Assembly (NCBI GenBank): GCA_031281985.1
Contig: JAITEO010000187.1
Span: 1-5,232, forward strand
Direction: 5' to 3'
Source of the DNA: Zoogloeaceae bacterium
GTDB taxonomy: Bacteria > Pseudomonadota > Gammaproteobacteria > Burkholderiales > Rhodocyclaceae
Length of the DNA: 5,232 nucleotides
Numbering within the stretch: position 1 is the stretch's first letter; each line of letters begins with the position of its first letter. Positions 1-5,232 of this stretch are shown here, piece after piece. A program made the position numbers and the translations under genes. The notes under the pieces were generated by a model. The model saw nothing but the letters and a program-made list of their open reading frames with translations. It made no database searches and was not told the origin of the DNA.

Positions 1-938
1 TGCCGGAACACGCCGAACTGCACCTGCTCCTCTCCATGATGGCCCCGCTGGGCTGGCTGGAACGCGTGCCAACCTACAAGGAACAGCAGGAAAAACTCGC
101 CAGCAAGGATTTATCCACCTACGGCTTTCTCGGCTATCCGCTCCTGATGTCGGCGGATATCCTCATCTATCGCGCCGACCGCGTGCCGGTGGGCGAAGAC
201 CAGATTCCGCACATCGAATTCACCCGCGAAATCGCCCGCCGCTTCAATCACCTGTACGGGCGCGAACCCGGCTTCGAGGAAAAGGCCAGGGAAGCGGTAA
301 AAAAACTGGGCGGCAAACGGGCGCGGCTCTATGACGATCTGCGCACGCGCTTCCAGCAGGAAGGCGACAAGGAAGCCGTGGAACAGGCGCACGCCCTCCT
401 GGAAGAAATCCAGCATCTTTCCGTCGCGGATCGCGAACGACTGTTCGGCTACCTGGAAGGCACCGGCAAGATGATCCTGGTCGAGCCGGAGGCGCTCCTG
501 ACCGAAGCGGCGCGCCTGCCGGGACTGGACGGGCAGAAAATGAGCAAATCATATGCCAACACGATTTCCCTGCGCGAATCGCCCGATTCGGTCACGAAGA
601 AAATCCGCGCCATGCCCACCGACCCGGCGCGCGTGCGCCGCACCGATCCCGGCAATCCGCAGAAATGTCCGGTCTGGCAACTGCATCAGGTCTATTCCGA
701 CGACGCCTGCCGCGCCTGGGCCGAAGCGGGCTGCCAGAGCGCCGGGATTGGCTGTGTCGACTGCAAGCAACCGGTGATCGACGGCATCCTGAAAGAGCAA
801 GCGCCCATCCGCGAACGCGCCGAGTATTACCAGAACAACCCCACCCTGGTGCGCAACATCCTCAACGAAGGCTGCGCCAAGGCGCGCGATCTGGCCAGGG
901 AAACCATGCGCGACGTGCGCGAGGCGATGGGCGTGTAG
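1..938 (+). CDS. trpS: Tryptophan--tRNA ligase (TrpRS), 5'-truncated by the window edge
   Basis: Cytoplasmic class I aminoacyl-tRNA synthetase that charges tRNA(Trp) with tryptophan using ATP. The reading frame is open from base 3 to the TAG at 936-938, giving 311 visible residues. The first ATG in view (base 36) is internal, because the residues before it (PEHAELHLLLS) already match the family, so the true start and the HIGH motif lie to the left of the window. Visible marks, counted from the first full codon, are ADILIYRAD and VPVGEDQ (about residues 51-67), the KMSKS ATP-binding loop at 179-183 (bases 537-551, GLDGQKMSKS), RTDPGNP, and a C-x6-C-x2-C segment (CQSAGIGCVDC) near the end. The charged helical stretch between GEDQ and KMSKS is an insertion that marks the longer TrpRS type of many proteobacteria. 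A repeat-borne terminator starts almost directly after the stop. The identification is firm. Confidence 0.97.
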   Translation, partial: PEHAELHLLLSMMAPLGWLERVPTYKEQQEKLASKDLSTYGFLGYPLLMSADILIYRADRVPVGEDQIPHIEFTREIARRFNHLYGREPGFEEKAREAVKKLGGKRARLYDDLRTRFQQEGDKEAVEQAHALLEEIQHLSVADRERLFGYLEGTGKMILVEPEALLTEAARLPGLDGQKMSKSYANTISLRESPDSVTKKIRAMPTDPARVRRTDPGNPQKCPVWQLHQVYSDDACRAWAEAGCQSAGIGCVDCKQPVIDGILKEQAPIRERAEYYQNNPTLVRNILNEGCAKARDLARETMRDVREAMGV

Positions 939-942
939 ACGC

Positions 943-1060
943 GGCAAAAAGTGAAAACCTACTTTTTGCCGGTTCAGTCAGCAAAAAAGGGCAAGCGAAG
1001 CTTGCCCTTTTTTGGGTAAAGGCAAGGAAAACCCACTACTACCCATCTGTCCGGCCGTAG
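943..1060 (+). repeat. Terminator-bearing intergenic repeat, copy 1
   Basis: First of three copies of a roughly 115-bp repeat (others at 1134-1248, inverted, and 4669-4788, same orientation). In order it holds an AT-rich hairpin (GGCAAAAAGT at 943-952 pairing with ACTTTTTGCC at 961-970), the shared block CCGGTTCAG, a GC-rich hairpin flanked by A6 and T6, then GTAAAGGCAA and CCCATCTG, and it ends at a GTAG tetranucleotide (1057-1060). Copy 3 matches through to the same GTAG and differs mainly by small indels and a variable patch just before it. The repeat begins within 5 bases of the trpS stop codon. No known family name is assigned. Confidence 0.9.
983..1013. terminator. Bidirectional intrinsic terminator after trpS
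   Basis: A6, stem GGGCAAGC (989-996), loop GAA (997-999), stem GCTTGCCC (1000-1007), T6. The 8-bp GC-rich stem is perfect and extends to 14 bp through the A/T flanks. A U-tract follows the stem on either strand, so it should end trpS transcripts and also stop leftward read-through. The loop sits in a GCGAAGC context, a sequence known for unusually stable DNA mini-hairpins. Confidence 0.9.
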
Positions 1061-1133
1061 GGGCGCACTGCGTGCGCCCGTTGGCTGGTTACGCGGCGAG
1101 ACGGTTCGCGGGCGCACGCAGTGCGCCCCTACG
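1056..1133. repeat. BIME-like pair of inverted GTAG-type REP hairpins
   Basis: Perfect 25-bp inverted arms at 1056-1080 and 1109-1133 are separated by 28 bases. Each arm is itself a REP-like unit. On the left, GTAG (1057-1060) is followed by stem GGGCGCAC (1061-1068), loop TGC and stem GTGCGCCC (1072-1079). The right unit is its mirror image, with GTAG read on the minus strand (1129-1132). A GTAG head next to a palindromic stem is the recognised layout of REP sequences mobilised by REP-associated tyrosine transposases, and a head-out inverted pair is a BIME. No such transposase gene lies in the window. Confidence 0.82.
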
Positions 1134-1248
1134 AGAACCCCACAGGCCGCGCTGGTTTTGCGTTGCCTTTACCCCAAAAAAGGGCAGGCTTCGCCTGCCC
1201 TTTTTTGCTGACTGAACCGGCAAAAAGTGGTTTTTCACTTTTTGACGT
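1134..1248 (-). repeat. Terminator-bearing intergenic repeat, copy 2 (inverted)
   Basis: Inverted relative to copy 1. Read on the minus strand it starts at the ACGTC block just after the stop codon of the metalloprotease-like gene. It then carries the AT hairpin (CAAAAAGTG at 1221-1229 pairing with CACTTTTTG at 1236-1244), CCGGTTCAG, the GC hairpin, and GTAAAGGCAA, and ends at the REP unit. The segment nearest the REP (1134-1164) has diverged from copies 1 and 3. The repeat therefore lies directly 3' of its gene in the same polarity as copy 1 after trpS. Confidence 0.88.
1176..1206. terminator. Bidirectional intrinsic terminator after the metalloprotease-like gene
   Basis: A6, stem GGGCAGGC (1182-1189), loop TTC, stem GCCTGCCC (1193-1200), T6. 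It has the same geometry as the terminator after trpS, but one A-T pair of the stem is replaced by G-C with both partners changed. It should end the leftward nadK-recN-protease transcripts and also block any trpS read-through. Confidence 0.9.
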
Positions 1249-1249
1249 A

Positions 1250-1963
1250 TCAAGCATAGGCAGAAAAGCGGGATGCATCGGTGTTGCCGGAGATGCCTTG
1301 ATAGGCGCGGGTGGCGGCATTGGCGTAGGGATTGTTGGCGTTTTCCGCGGCGCGCTCTTCCTGGCGGTTCTGGGCGATTTCCTGTTGGGCGCGGATTTCC
1401 ATTTGCGTGGCGGCCGCGGCGACGCTGCGATCCTGCGGCGAAGGGTCGGCGGGCGCCAGCGCGGCGGCGCGGATGCGGCGGGCGCGGATCAGCGTTTCTT
1501 CCGGGGTGCGTCCCTCGGAAGTGTCGATGCCGACTTCACCCGCTACCGCGTAACGCTGTCCATCCGGCCCCTGTTGATATTCATAGTGCGCGCCGGAAGT
1601 GATCAATTCGCCGCCCGCCGCCATGTGCGCCATTTCATGCTGGCGCACCTTGCGATCGATGGTGACAAGCTCGGTGACTTCGCGTTGTTCTTCTTCCGAG
1701 AGCGCCTCGCCATTGGGCTTTCTGGCGGCATTCGGCGCTTCCTCCGCCTGCTCTGCGCGGCGCGTGCGCGCGGCTGCGTCCGTCTGCTCGCCGCGTTCGG
1801 GCGCAGCCGCCGTTTCCCTGTTTTCTCCCGGCGTCCGCTCTTGTCCGGCGCGTCCGATTTCCTGGCGCGCCGCCGCCTCCGCGGGCGCGGGCATCTGCCT
1901 GCCGCCCTGCGCGTAGGGCGGCGCGAAGACATGGGAGGGGGAGAAGGAAATGGCGGAAAGCAT
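1250..1963 (-). CDS. SprA-related family putative metalloprotease (HExxH)
   Basis: A 237-residue protein that I recognise as the SprA-related family, often named 'putative metalloprotease CJM1_0395 family'; its substrate and role are not established. Residues 1-90 form a variable head and an Ala/Glu/Arg/Gln-rich, probably disordered linker. The conserved core runs from about residue 88 to 200: LSEEEQREVTELVTIDRKVRQ, then HEMAH (H109, E110, H113), a possible zinc-binding and catalytic HExxH, then SGAHYEYQQGPDGQRYAVAGEV, IDTS, and AALAPADPSPQDRSVA. The tail is Asn/Ala-rich. There is no clear signal peptide or membrane segment. The ATG at 1963 is chosen because an in-frame TAA lies 21 bases upstream with no other start between; Met24 is a weaker alternative. 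No good ribosome binding site precedes it. It is the last gene of the leftward run, 62 bp after recN, and its TGA abuts repeat copy 2. Protease activity is inferred from the motif alone. Confidence 0.85.
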   Translation of the reverse strand: MLSAISFSPSHVFAPPYAQGGRQMPAPAEAAARQEIGRAGQERTPGENRETAAAPERGEQTDAAARTRRAEQAEEAPNAARKPNGEALSEEEQREVTELVTIDRKVRQHEMAHMAAGGELITSGAHYEYQQGPDGQRYAVAGEVGIDTSEGRTPEETLIRARRIRAAALAPADPSPQDRSVAAAATQMEIRAQQEIAQNRQEERAAENANNPYANAATRAYQGISGNTDASRFSAYA

Positions 1964-2002
1964 GTTGCGTCGGCGGTCGCATTTTTACGAGGGGAGCCTT
2001 TG

Positions 2003-2029
2003 ATTCTAGGCAAATCCCTGAAAATTCAA
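2003..2029 (-). promoter_or_regulatory. Possible sigma-70 promoter for the metalloprotease-like gene
   Basis: On the minus strand a -10-like TAGAAT (2008-2003, five of six consensus bases) lies 15 bases after TTGAAT (2029-2024); taking TTTGAA instead gives a 16-base spacer. The -35 element overlaps the recN stop codon. Transcription would begin near 1996 and leave a leader of about 33 bases. The short spacer makes this a moderate candidate, and the gene could equally be read from recN. Confidence 0.4.
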
Positions 2030-3690
2030 AGGGTTTGTAACAACTCGCGCGCGTGTTGCCGGGTGGTGGCGGTGAGTTCCACGCCGCCCAGCATGCGGGC
2101 GATTTCTTCCACGCGCAGATCATCGGACAAAACCTGGATACGGCTTTCGATGACGCCCGCGCGGGCGGTCTTGCTTACCTGCCAGTGCCAGTCGGCGCGG
2201 GCGGCCACCTGGGGCAGGTGGGTGACGCAGAGCACCTGGCGCGTCTTGCCCAATTGGCGCAGCAGCCGCCCGACGATTTCCGCGACGCCGCCGCCGATGC
2301 CGACATCGACTTCATCGAAAATCAGCGTCGGCACCGCCGCCGCTTGCGAGGCGACCACCTGCAAGGCCAGGCTGATGCGGGAAAGCTCGCCGCCGGAAGC
2401 CACCTTGGACAGGGGACGCGCTTCGTCATCCGCCAGGCCGGAAATACGAAATTCCACCTGTTCCGCGCCGTTTGCCGAACCCTCCGCGCCATCGCGCAAG
2501 GGCAGCAAGGCCACGCTGAAACGCCCGGAAGCCAGGGACAGTTGCCGCATTTTCTCGCTGACCGCCGCGCTCAATGCCGAGGCGGTTTGCGCGCGTTTGG
2601 CGCTCAATTGCGCCGCCCGCATCGAATAGGCATTACGCGCGGCTTCCATTTCGGCGCGCAGCGTTTCCACGTCGGCACTGCGTTCCAGTTCGCTGAAGCG
2701 TTGCCGCAGACGCGCCAGGCATTCCGGCAGCATGGCCGCTTCCACGCGATGCTTGCGGGCAAGGTTCAGGATGGCGTCCTGTCTTGTTTCGACTTCTCGC
2801 AGGCGCTCCGGGTCCAGTTCCACCCGATCCGCGTAACGGCGCATCAGGGAAATGATTTCGGAAATTTCCGCCTGCGCCGAGGCCAGGCTATCCAGTCCGC
2901 CCGCCAGCGCCGCATCCAGCGCCGCCATGTCCTCCAGACGCTCGCGCACGCCGGCAAGCAGGTTTTCGCACGCGCCCTCGCCTTCGGTGAGCGCGGCAAG
3001 GATGTGCTGCGCGCCTTCGAGCAGACCGGCGGCATGCGCCAGCCGCCGCTGTTCGGCTTCCAGTTCCGGCCATTCGCCGGCGCGAAAATCGAGTTCTTCC
3101 AGTTCGCGGATCTGCCAGGAGAGCATGTCGCGTTCCTGCAAGCTGGCGGCGCTGCCCGCTTCCGCCGTCGCCAGCGTCCGGGACAGATGTTGATATGCCT
3201 TCCAGGCGGCGGCGACTTCCTGCGCCAGCGCGGTCGATTGTCCGTGACCATCCAGCAGCGCCCGTTGCGCTTCGGCGCGCAGCAGCGATTGGTGCGCGTG
3301 CTGGCCGTGGATGTCGACCAGGAATTCCCCCACGGCGCGCAGTTGCTGCACGCTGGCGGGACTGCCGTTGAGATAGGCGCGCGAGCGGCCGCCCGCTTCC
3401 ACCACGCGGCGCAGGAGGAGTTCCTCCTCCGCGGCGAAATCCTGTTCGGCAAGCCAGGCGCGGACTTCGGGCAGATGCGCCAGATCGAAGATGGCGCAAA
3501 CGTCCGCTTTTTCCCTGCCGCCGCGGACGACGCCGGGATCGGCGCGCTCGCCCAGCGCCAGCGCCAGCGCGTCGATCAGGATGGACTTGCCCGCGCCGGT
3601 TTCGCCGGTGAGCGCGCCGAACCCGGCGGAAAATTCCATCTCCAGATGATCGACGATGACAAAGTCGCGGATAGAAAGACGCTGCAACAT
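2026..3690 (-). CDS. recN: DNA repair protein RecN
   Basis: SMC-like ATPase of double-strand break repair, thought to hold broken ends together and assist RecA; it acts on the nucleoid. The 554 residues are close to the roughly 553 of E. coli RecN, so it is full length. The N-terminal ATPase lobe has Walker A GETGAGKS (29-36) followed by ILIDALALALGERAD, and the family motif VDIHGQHAHQSLL (125-137). Residues of about 150-380 are heptad-like and Glu/Arg/Leu/Ala-rich, fitting the coiled-coil arms. The C-terminal lobe has the ABC signature VASGGELSR (430-438), Walker B TLIFDEVDVGIGG (455-467) and the switch histidine in VTHLPQVAARAD (H491). The ATG at 3690 gives the standard family N-terminus (MLQRLSIRDFVIVD) and lies 7 bases after the nadK stop, so the two are probably cotranscribed. 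I see no LexA-type CTGT-N8-ACAG box just upstream. The C-terminus lacks the LAA-like degradation tail of the E. coli protein. Confidence 0.97.
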   Translation of the reverse strand: MLQRLSIRDFVIVDHLEMEFSAGFGALTGETGAGKSILIDALALALGERADPGVVRGGREKADVCAIFDLAHLPEVRAWLAEQDFAAEEELLLRRVVEAGGRSRAYLNGSPASVQQLRAVGEFLVDIHGQHAHQSLLRAEAQRALLDGHGQSTALAQEVAAAWKAYQHLSRTLATAEAGSAASLQERDMLSWQIRELEELDFRAGEWPELEAEQRRLAHAAGLLEGAQHILAALTEGEGACENLLAGVRERLEDMAALDAALAGGLDSLASAQAEISEIISLMRRYADRVELDPERLREVETRQDAILNLARKHRVEAAMLPECLARLRQRFSELERSADVETLRAEMEAARNAYSMRAAQLSAKRAQTASALSAAVSEKMRQLSLASGRFSVALLPLRDGAEGSANGAEQVEFRISGLADDEARPLSKVASGGELSRISLALQVVASQAAAVPTLIFDEVDVGIGGGVAEIVGRLLRQLGKTRQVLCVTHLPQVAARADWHWQVSKTARAGVIESRIQVLSDDLRVEEIARMLGGVELTATTRQHARELLQTL

Positions 3691-3697
3691 GGTCGAA

Positions 3698-4651
3698 TCA
3701 GGAATCCGTCTTCTTGCGGTCTGCGGCGCTTTCTTCCTCCGAGGGGCGTTCGCCCCAGTGGAGTTTCTGGCGCAACATGGAAAAATAGCTGTATCCCGGC
3801 GGATGCAAAAAGCAGATCGAATACTCGGAGCGCCGCAGGCGAATGGCGTCGCCGCGATTGAGATTCAGCGTCACCTGTCCATCGAAGTGCGCGCGCGCGT
3901 CGTCGGCGTGGGTAACGATAATCTCGATTTCCACGTGATCATCGACCAGCACCGGACGGTTGGTGAGCGCGTGCGGACAGAGCGGCACCAGCGCGATACC
4001 GGTCAGCGCCGGATGCAGGATCGGGCCATTGGCGGAAAGCGCGTAGGCGGTGGAGCCGGTTGGCGTCGACACGATCAGGCCGTCGGCGCGTTGCTTGTAG
4101 ATGAATTCGCCATCGATGAACAACTCGCATTCGATCATGCGCCCCGTCGCGCCCTTGTCGATGACGATGTCGTTCAAGGCCAGGTTGCTGGCGATCTCCC
4201 GCCGCGCGCGGATGATTTCCGCGTCGAGCAGCATGCGGGTTTCCGGCTGGAACTGTCCGTCCAGCAGCGCGTCCATTGCTGGCAGCATGTCGTGGCGGGC
4301 GATGTCGGTCATGAAGCCCAGGCGTCCCTGATTGACGCCGACCAGCGGCACGTTGTAGCGCGCCAGCCGCCGCGCCGCGTTCAGCATGGTGCCGTCGCCG
4401 CCGACCACGATCGCCATGTCGGCGTGCGCGCCAATATCCATGAAGCCGCAGACCATCCAGCGGGAGAGTTCGTCCGGACGCCCGATGTGCTCGGCGGTCT
4501 CCCGCTCGATGAACACCGAAACGCCGCGCTCCTGCAAATAGGCAGCCAGGGCAATCAGGGCGTCACTGACCTTGCGGCTCTGGTATTTGCCGATGATGGC
4601 AATGGTGCGCGGCTGGCGCAGGGTATGAATTGGAAAGCTCATGGGGCGCAT
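3698..4651 (-). CDS. nadK: NAD kinase
   Basis: Phosphorylates NAD+ to NADP+ with ATP; it is the cytoplasmic supply point for NADP(H). The protein has 317 residues, a normal length. Family motifs in order: IAIIGKY near the N-terminus, GGDGTML (84-90, with the key aspartate D86), [12 protein letters not shown] (105-116), the substrate-site pair ND at 160-161 (ALNDIVI, where many homologues have NE), [20 protein letters not shown] (195-214), [15 protein letters not shown] (255-259), and a C-terminal [20 protein letters not shown] block, which I associate with betaproteobacterial enzymes. Two starts are possible: ATG at 4651 (MRPMSFP) or ATG at 4642 (MSFPIHT). Neither has a visible Shine-Dalgarno sequence, so the choice is open. 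It is first in the minus-strand run with recN. Its upstream side is occupied by repeat copy 3 only 18 bases before the ATG, so its promoter must lie within or beside that repeat. Confidence 0.96.
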   Translation of the reverse strand: MRPMSFPIHTLRQPRTIAIIGKYQSRKVSDALIALAAYLQERGVSVFIERETAEHIGRPDELSRWMVCGFMDIGAHADMAIVVGGDGTMLNAARRLARYNVPLVGVNQGRLGFMTDIARHDMLPAMDALLDGQFQPETRMLLDAEIIRARREIASNLALNDIVIDKGATGRMIECELFIDGEFIYKQRADGLIVSTPTGSTAYALSANGPILHPALTGIALVPLCPHALTNRPVLVDDHVEIEIIVTHADDARAHFDGQVTLNLNRGDAIRLRRSEYSICFLHPPGYSYFSMLRQKLHWGERPSEEESAADRKKTDS

Positions 4652-4668
4652 TTAAGCACAATAAGGAA

Positions 4669-4788
4669 ACGTCAAAAAGTAAAAAACCACTTTTTGCCGG
4701 TTCAGATCAGCAAAAAAGGGCAAGCGGAGCTTGCCCTTTTTTGGAGTAAAGGCAAGGAAAACCCACTACCCATCTGCACGAGTCGTAG
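4669..4788 (+). repeat. Terminator-bearing intergenic repeat, copy 3
   Basis: Same orientation as copy 1 and same order of parts: ACGTC block, AT hairpin (CAAAAAGT at 4673-4680 pairing with ACTTTTTG at 4689-4696), CCGGTTCAG, GC hairpin, GTAAAGGCAAGGAAAACCCA, CCCATCTG, and a terminal GTAG (4785-4788). It differs from copy 1 by an extra A after CCGGTTCAG, a changed loop base, one extra A after the T-tract, loss of one ACT triplet, and a variable patch before GTAG. No REP hairpin follows the GTAG here. Unlike the other copies it sits at the 5' end of a gene (nadK), pointing away from it. Confidence 0.9.
4712..4742. terminator. Bidirectional intrinsic terminator upstream of nadK
   Basis: A6, stem GGGCAAGC (4718-4725), loop GGA, stem GCTTGCCC (4729-4736), T6. 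By structure it works on both strands. Here it would stop leftward transcription entering from the right before it reaches nadK, insulating the nadK-recN run. No gene ending at this point is visible on either strand. Confidence 0.8.
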
Positions 4789-4859
4789 ATACCATATTTC
4801 TCGTAAACATTTTAGAGGCGGGCAAGAAGCGGGAGCGAAGCACTCTTTTCCCCTCCCCC

Positions 4860-5065
4860 CTCGTGGGGCTGACCTTTACCCACATCTTAAAAATCTATAG
4901 TAAACAACTATTTACAGTATTAGCCTCGGGGTTCATCGCACAAAAAACGATAGCTATCCAGGTCCACAAACACTTATGGCCGAGTTTTTCAGCACACTAT
5001 ATCACCCAAATATTCCTCACATGCGACAAAACGTGTGAGTTATGGGTAAAGGTCAGCTCGTGGGG
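4860..5065. repeat. 9-bp target site duplication CTCGTGGGG
   Basis: CTCGTGGGG occurs at 4860-4868 and again at 5057-5065, exactly abutting the two ends of the 188-bp element. This is the expected footprint of a cut-and-paste insertion. A 9-bp duplication is typical of, though not unique to, IS50/Tn5-type and some other IS families. Confidence 0.85.
4869..5056. mobile_element. MITE-like non-autonomous element, 188 bp
   Basis: The ends are perfect 14-bp inverted repeats: CTGACCTTTACCCA at 4869-4882 and its complement TGGGTAAAGGTCAG at 5043-5056. A 9-bp direct repeat flanks them. The interior is markedly more AT-rich than the rest of the window and has no gene; the longest minus-strand open stretch is about 33 codons. 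The first 16 bases match the Tn5/IS50 outer end (CTGACTCTTATACACA) at 12 positions, which together with the duplication length suggests mobilisation by an IS4-superfamily transposase. That assignment is inference; the element structure is seen directly. No transposase gene is present in the window. Confidence 0.82.
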
Positions 5066-5070
5066 GAGGG

Positions 5071-5232
5071 CTTGCACCCTGCAAAGGGTGGCGCGTAGCG
5101 CCGGGAGAGGGGGCGAGGCGGGTTGTCATGGCTTTCAGCAGGAAAGTTACCGGCGCTGCGCGCCGCATGGAATGACACCCTCTCCTGGCCTCCCCCGCCA
5201 AGCGGGGGAGGGCTTGCAGGCTGCAACTTTCC
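5071..5232. repeat. Right-edge cluster of GC-rich inverted repeats; no gene seen
   Basis: A stretch of nested hairpins with no coding potential that I can support. It holds GGCGC-GTA-GCGCC (5090-5102). It also holds an inverted pair formed by GGAGAGGG (5104-5111) with CCCTCTCC (5178-5185) and TGTCAT (5124-5129) with ATGACA (5172-5177), around an apex hairpin CGGCGC-TGC-GCGCCG (5151-5165). Next comes the palindrome CCTCCCCCGC (5189-5198), loop CAA, GCGGGGGAGG (5202-5211), followed by CTTGCA and CTGCAA as in the split copy on the left. The repeat runs off the window edge. Confidence 0.65.

Larger units (their letters stand above)
4851..5070. repeat. GC-rich palindrome split by a MITE insertion
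   Basis: Arm CCCTCCCCC (4851-4859) and arm GGGGGAGGG (5062-5070) are perfect reverse complements, now about 200 bases apart. Removing the inserted element and one copy of its target duplication rejoins them around a 5-base loop, CTCGT. The right arm continues as CTTGCA, two bases, then CTGCAA (5071-5084). The same continuation follows the intact palindrome at 5189-5211, so this is one member of a repeat family. Confidence 0.75.

Noticed and set aside
36..38. ATG at 36 as the start of trpS
   Set aside because: The residues before it in the same frame match the TrpRS family, so the gene simply continues beyond the window.
943..1248. A recurring peptide (FAGSVSKKGQAK followed by ALFW) in short frames at 665-1060 and 1129-1320, with a related SKKGQAELALFW in the frame at 3656-4900
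   Set aside because: It is a translation of the terminator repeat DNA, in frames overlapping real genes or hairpins, not a conserved small protein.
943..1248. CRISPR array or tandem repeat array
   Set aside because: The repeats are inverted and dispersed, with no regular spacers and no cas-like gene.
1603..2013. Alternative minus-strand frames over the metalloprotease-like gene, including an ATG at 1982 with a better-placed AAAGG upstream
   Set aside because: Those frames give Arg/Pro-rich shadow proteins; only the 1250-1963 frame contains the conserved core.
3545..3575. Short GCCAGC-type tandem triplets in recN
   Set aside because: They encode the conserved ALALALGERAD segment of RecN and need no other explanation.
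2053..3861. 602-residue plus-strand open frame antisense to recN, and similar long frames at 1121-2629 and 3656-4900
   Set aside because: They lie opposite firmly identified genes, have no recognisable motifs, and arise from high GC content that removes stops from the opposite strand.
4898..4996. A 33-codon minus-strand open stretch inside the MITE (contains LWTWIAIVFC)
   Set aside because: It has no start codon at its beginning, no ribosome binding site and no family match I can name. It might be a transposase scrap, but the evidence is too thin.

Overview
The window looks like chromosomal DNA from a GC-rich proteobacterium, most likely a betaproteobacterium. The evidence is the long TrpRS type with a large insertion before KMSKS, a NAD kinase whose C-terminus ([19 protein letters not shown]) is of the type I associate with that class, and nadK directly followed by recN. 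The lineage is inferred from protein character only.

Layout: (1) 1-938, plus strand, the 3' part of trpS, cut by the left window edge. (2) 939-1249, a convergent intergenic region that is one large nested palindrome. Two inverted copies of a roughly 115-bp terminator-bearing repeat enclose two inverted GTAG-headed REP hairpins. (3) 1250-4651, minus strand, a run transcribed in the order nadK, recN, then a gene for a SprA-related putative metalloprotease with an HEMAH motif. nadK and recN are 7 bp apart; the third gene follows after 62 bp, which hold a plausible promoter of its own. (4) 4652-5232, about 580 bp without a recognisable gene. It holds a third copy of the terminator repeat, a 188-bp MITE-like element with perfect 14-bp inverted ends and a 9-bp target duplication, and GC-rich palindromic repeats at the right edge. 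The MITE sits in the loop of one of these palindromes.

The protein genes are ordinary housekeeping functions: tryptophan charging, NADP synthesis, double-strand break repair, and one poorly characterised putative protease. The unusual content is between the genes, where repeat families are layered on one another: REPs inside terminator repeats, and a MITE inside a palindrome. The terminator repeat shows a compensatory stem change between copies, so its hairpin is probably maintained. No new multi-gene system is visible; the repeat architecture is the part worth following up.
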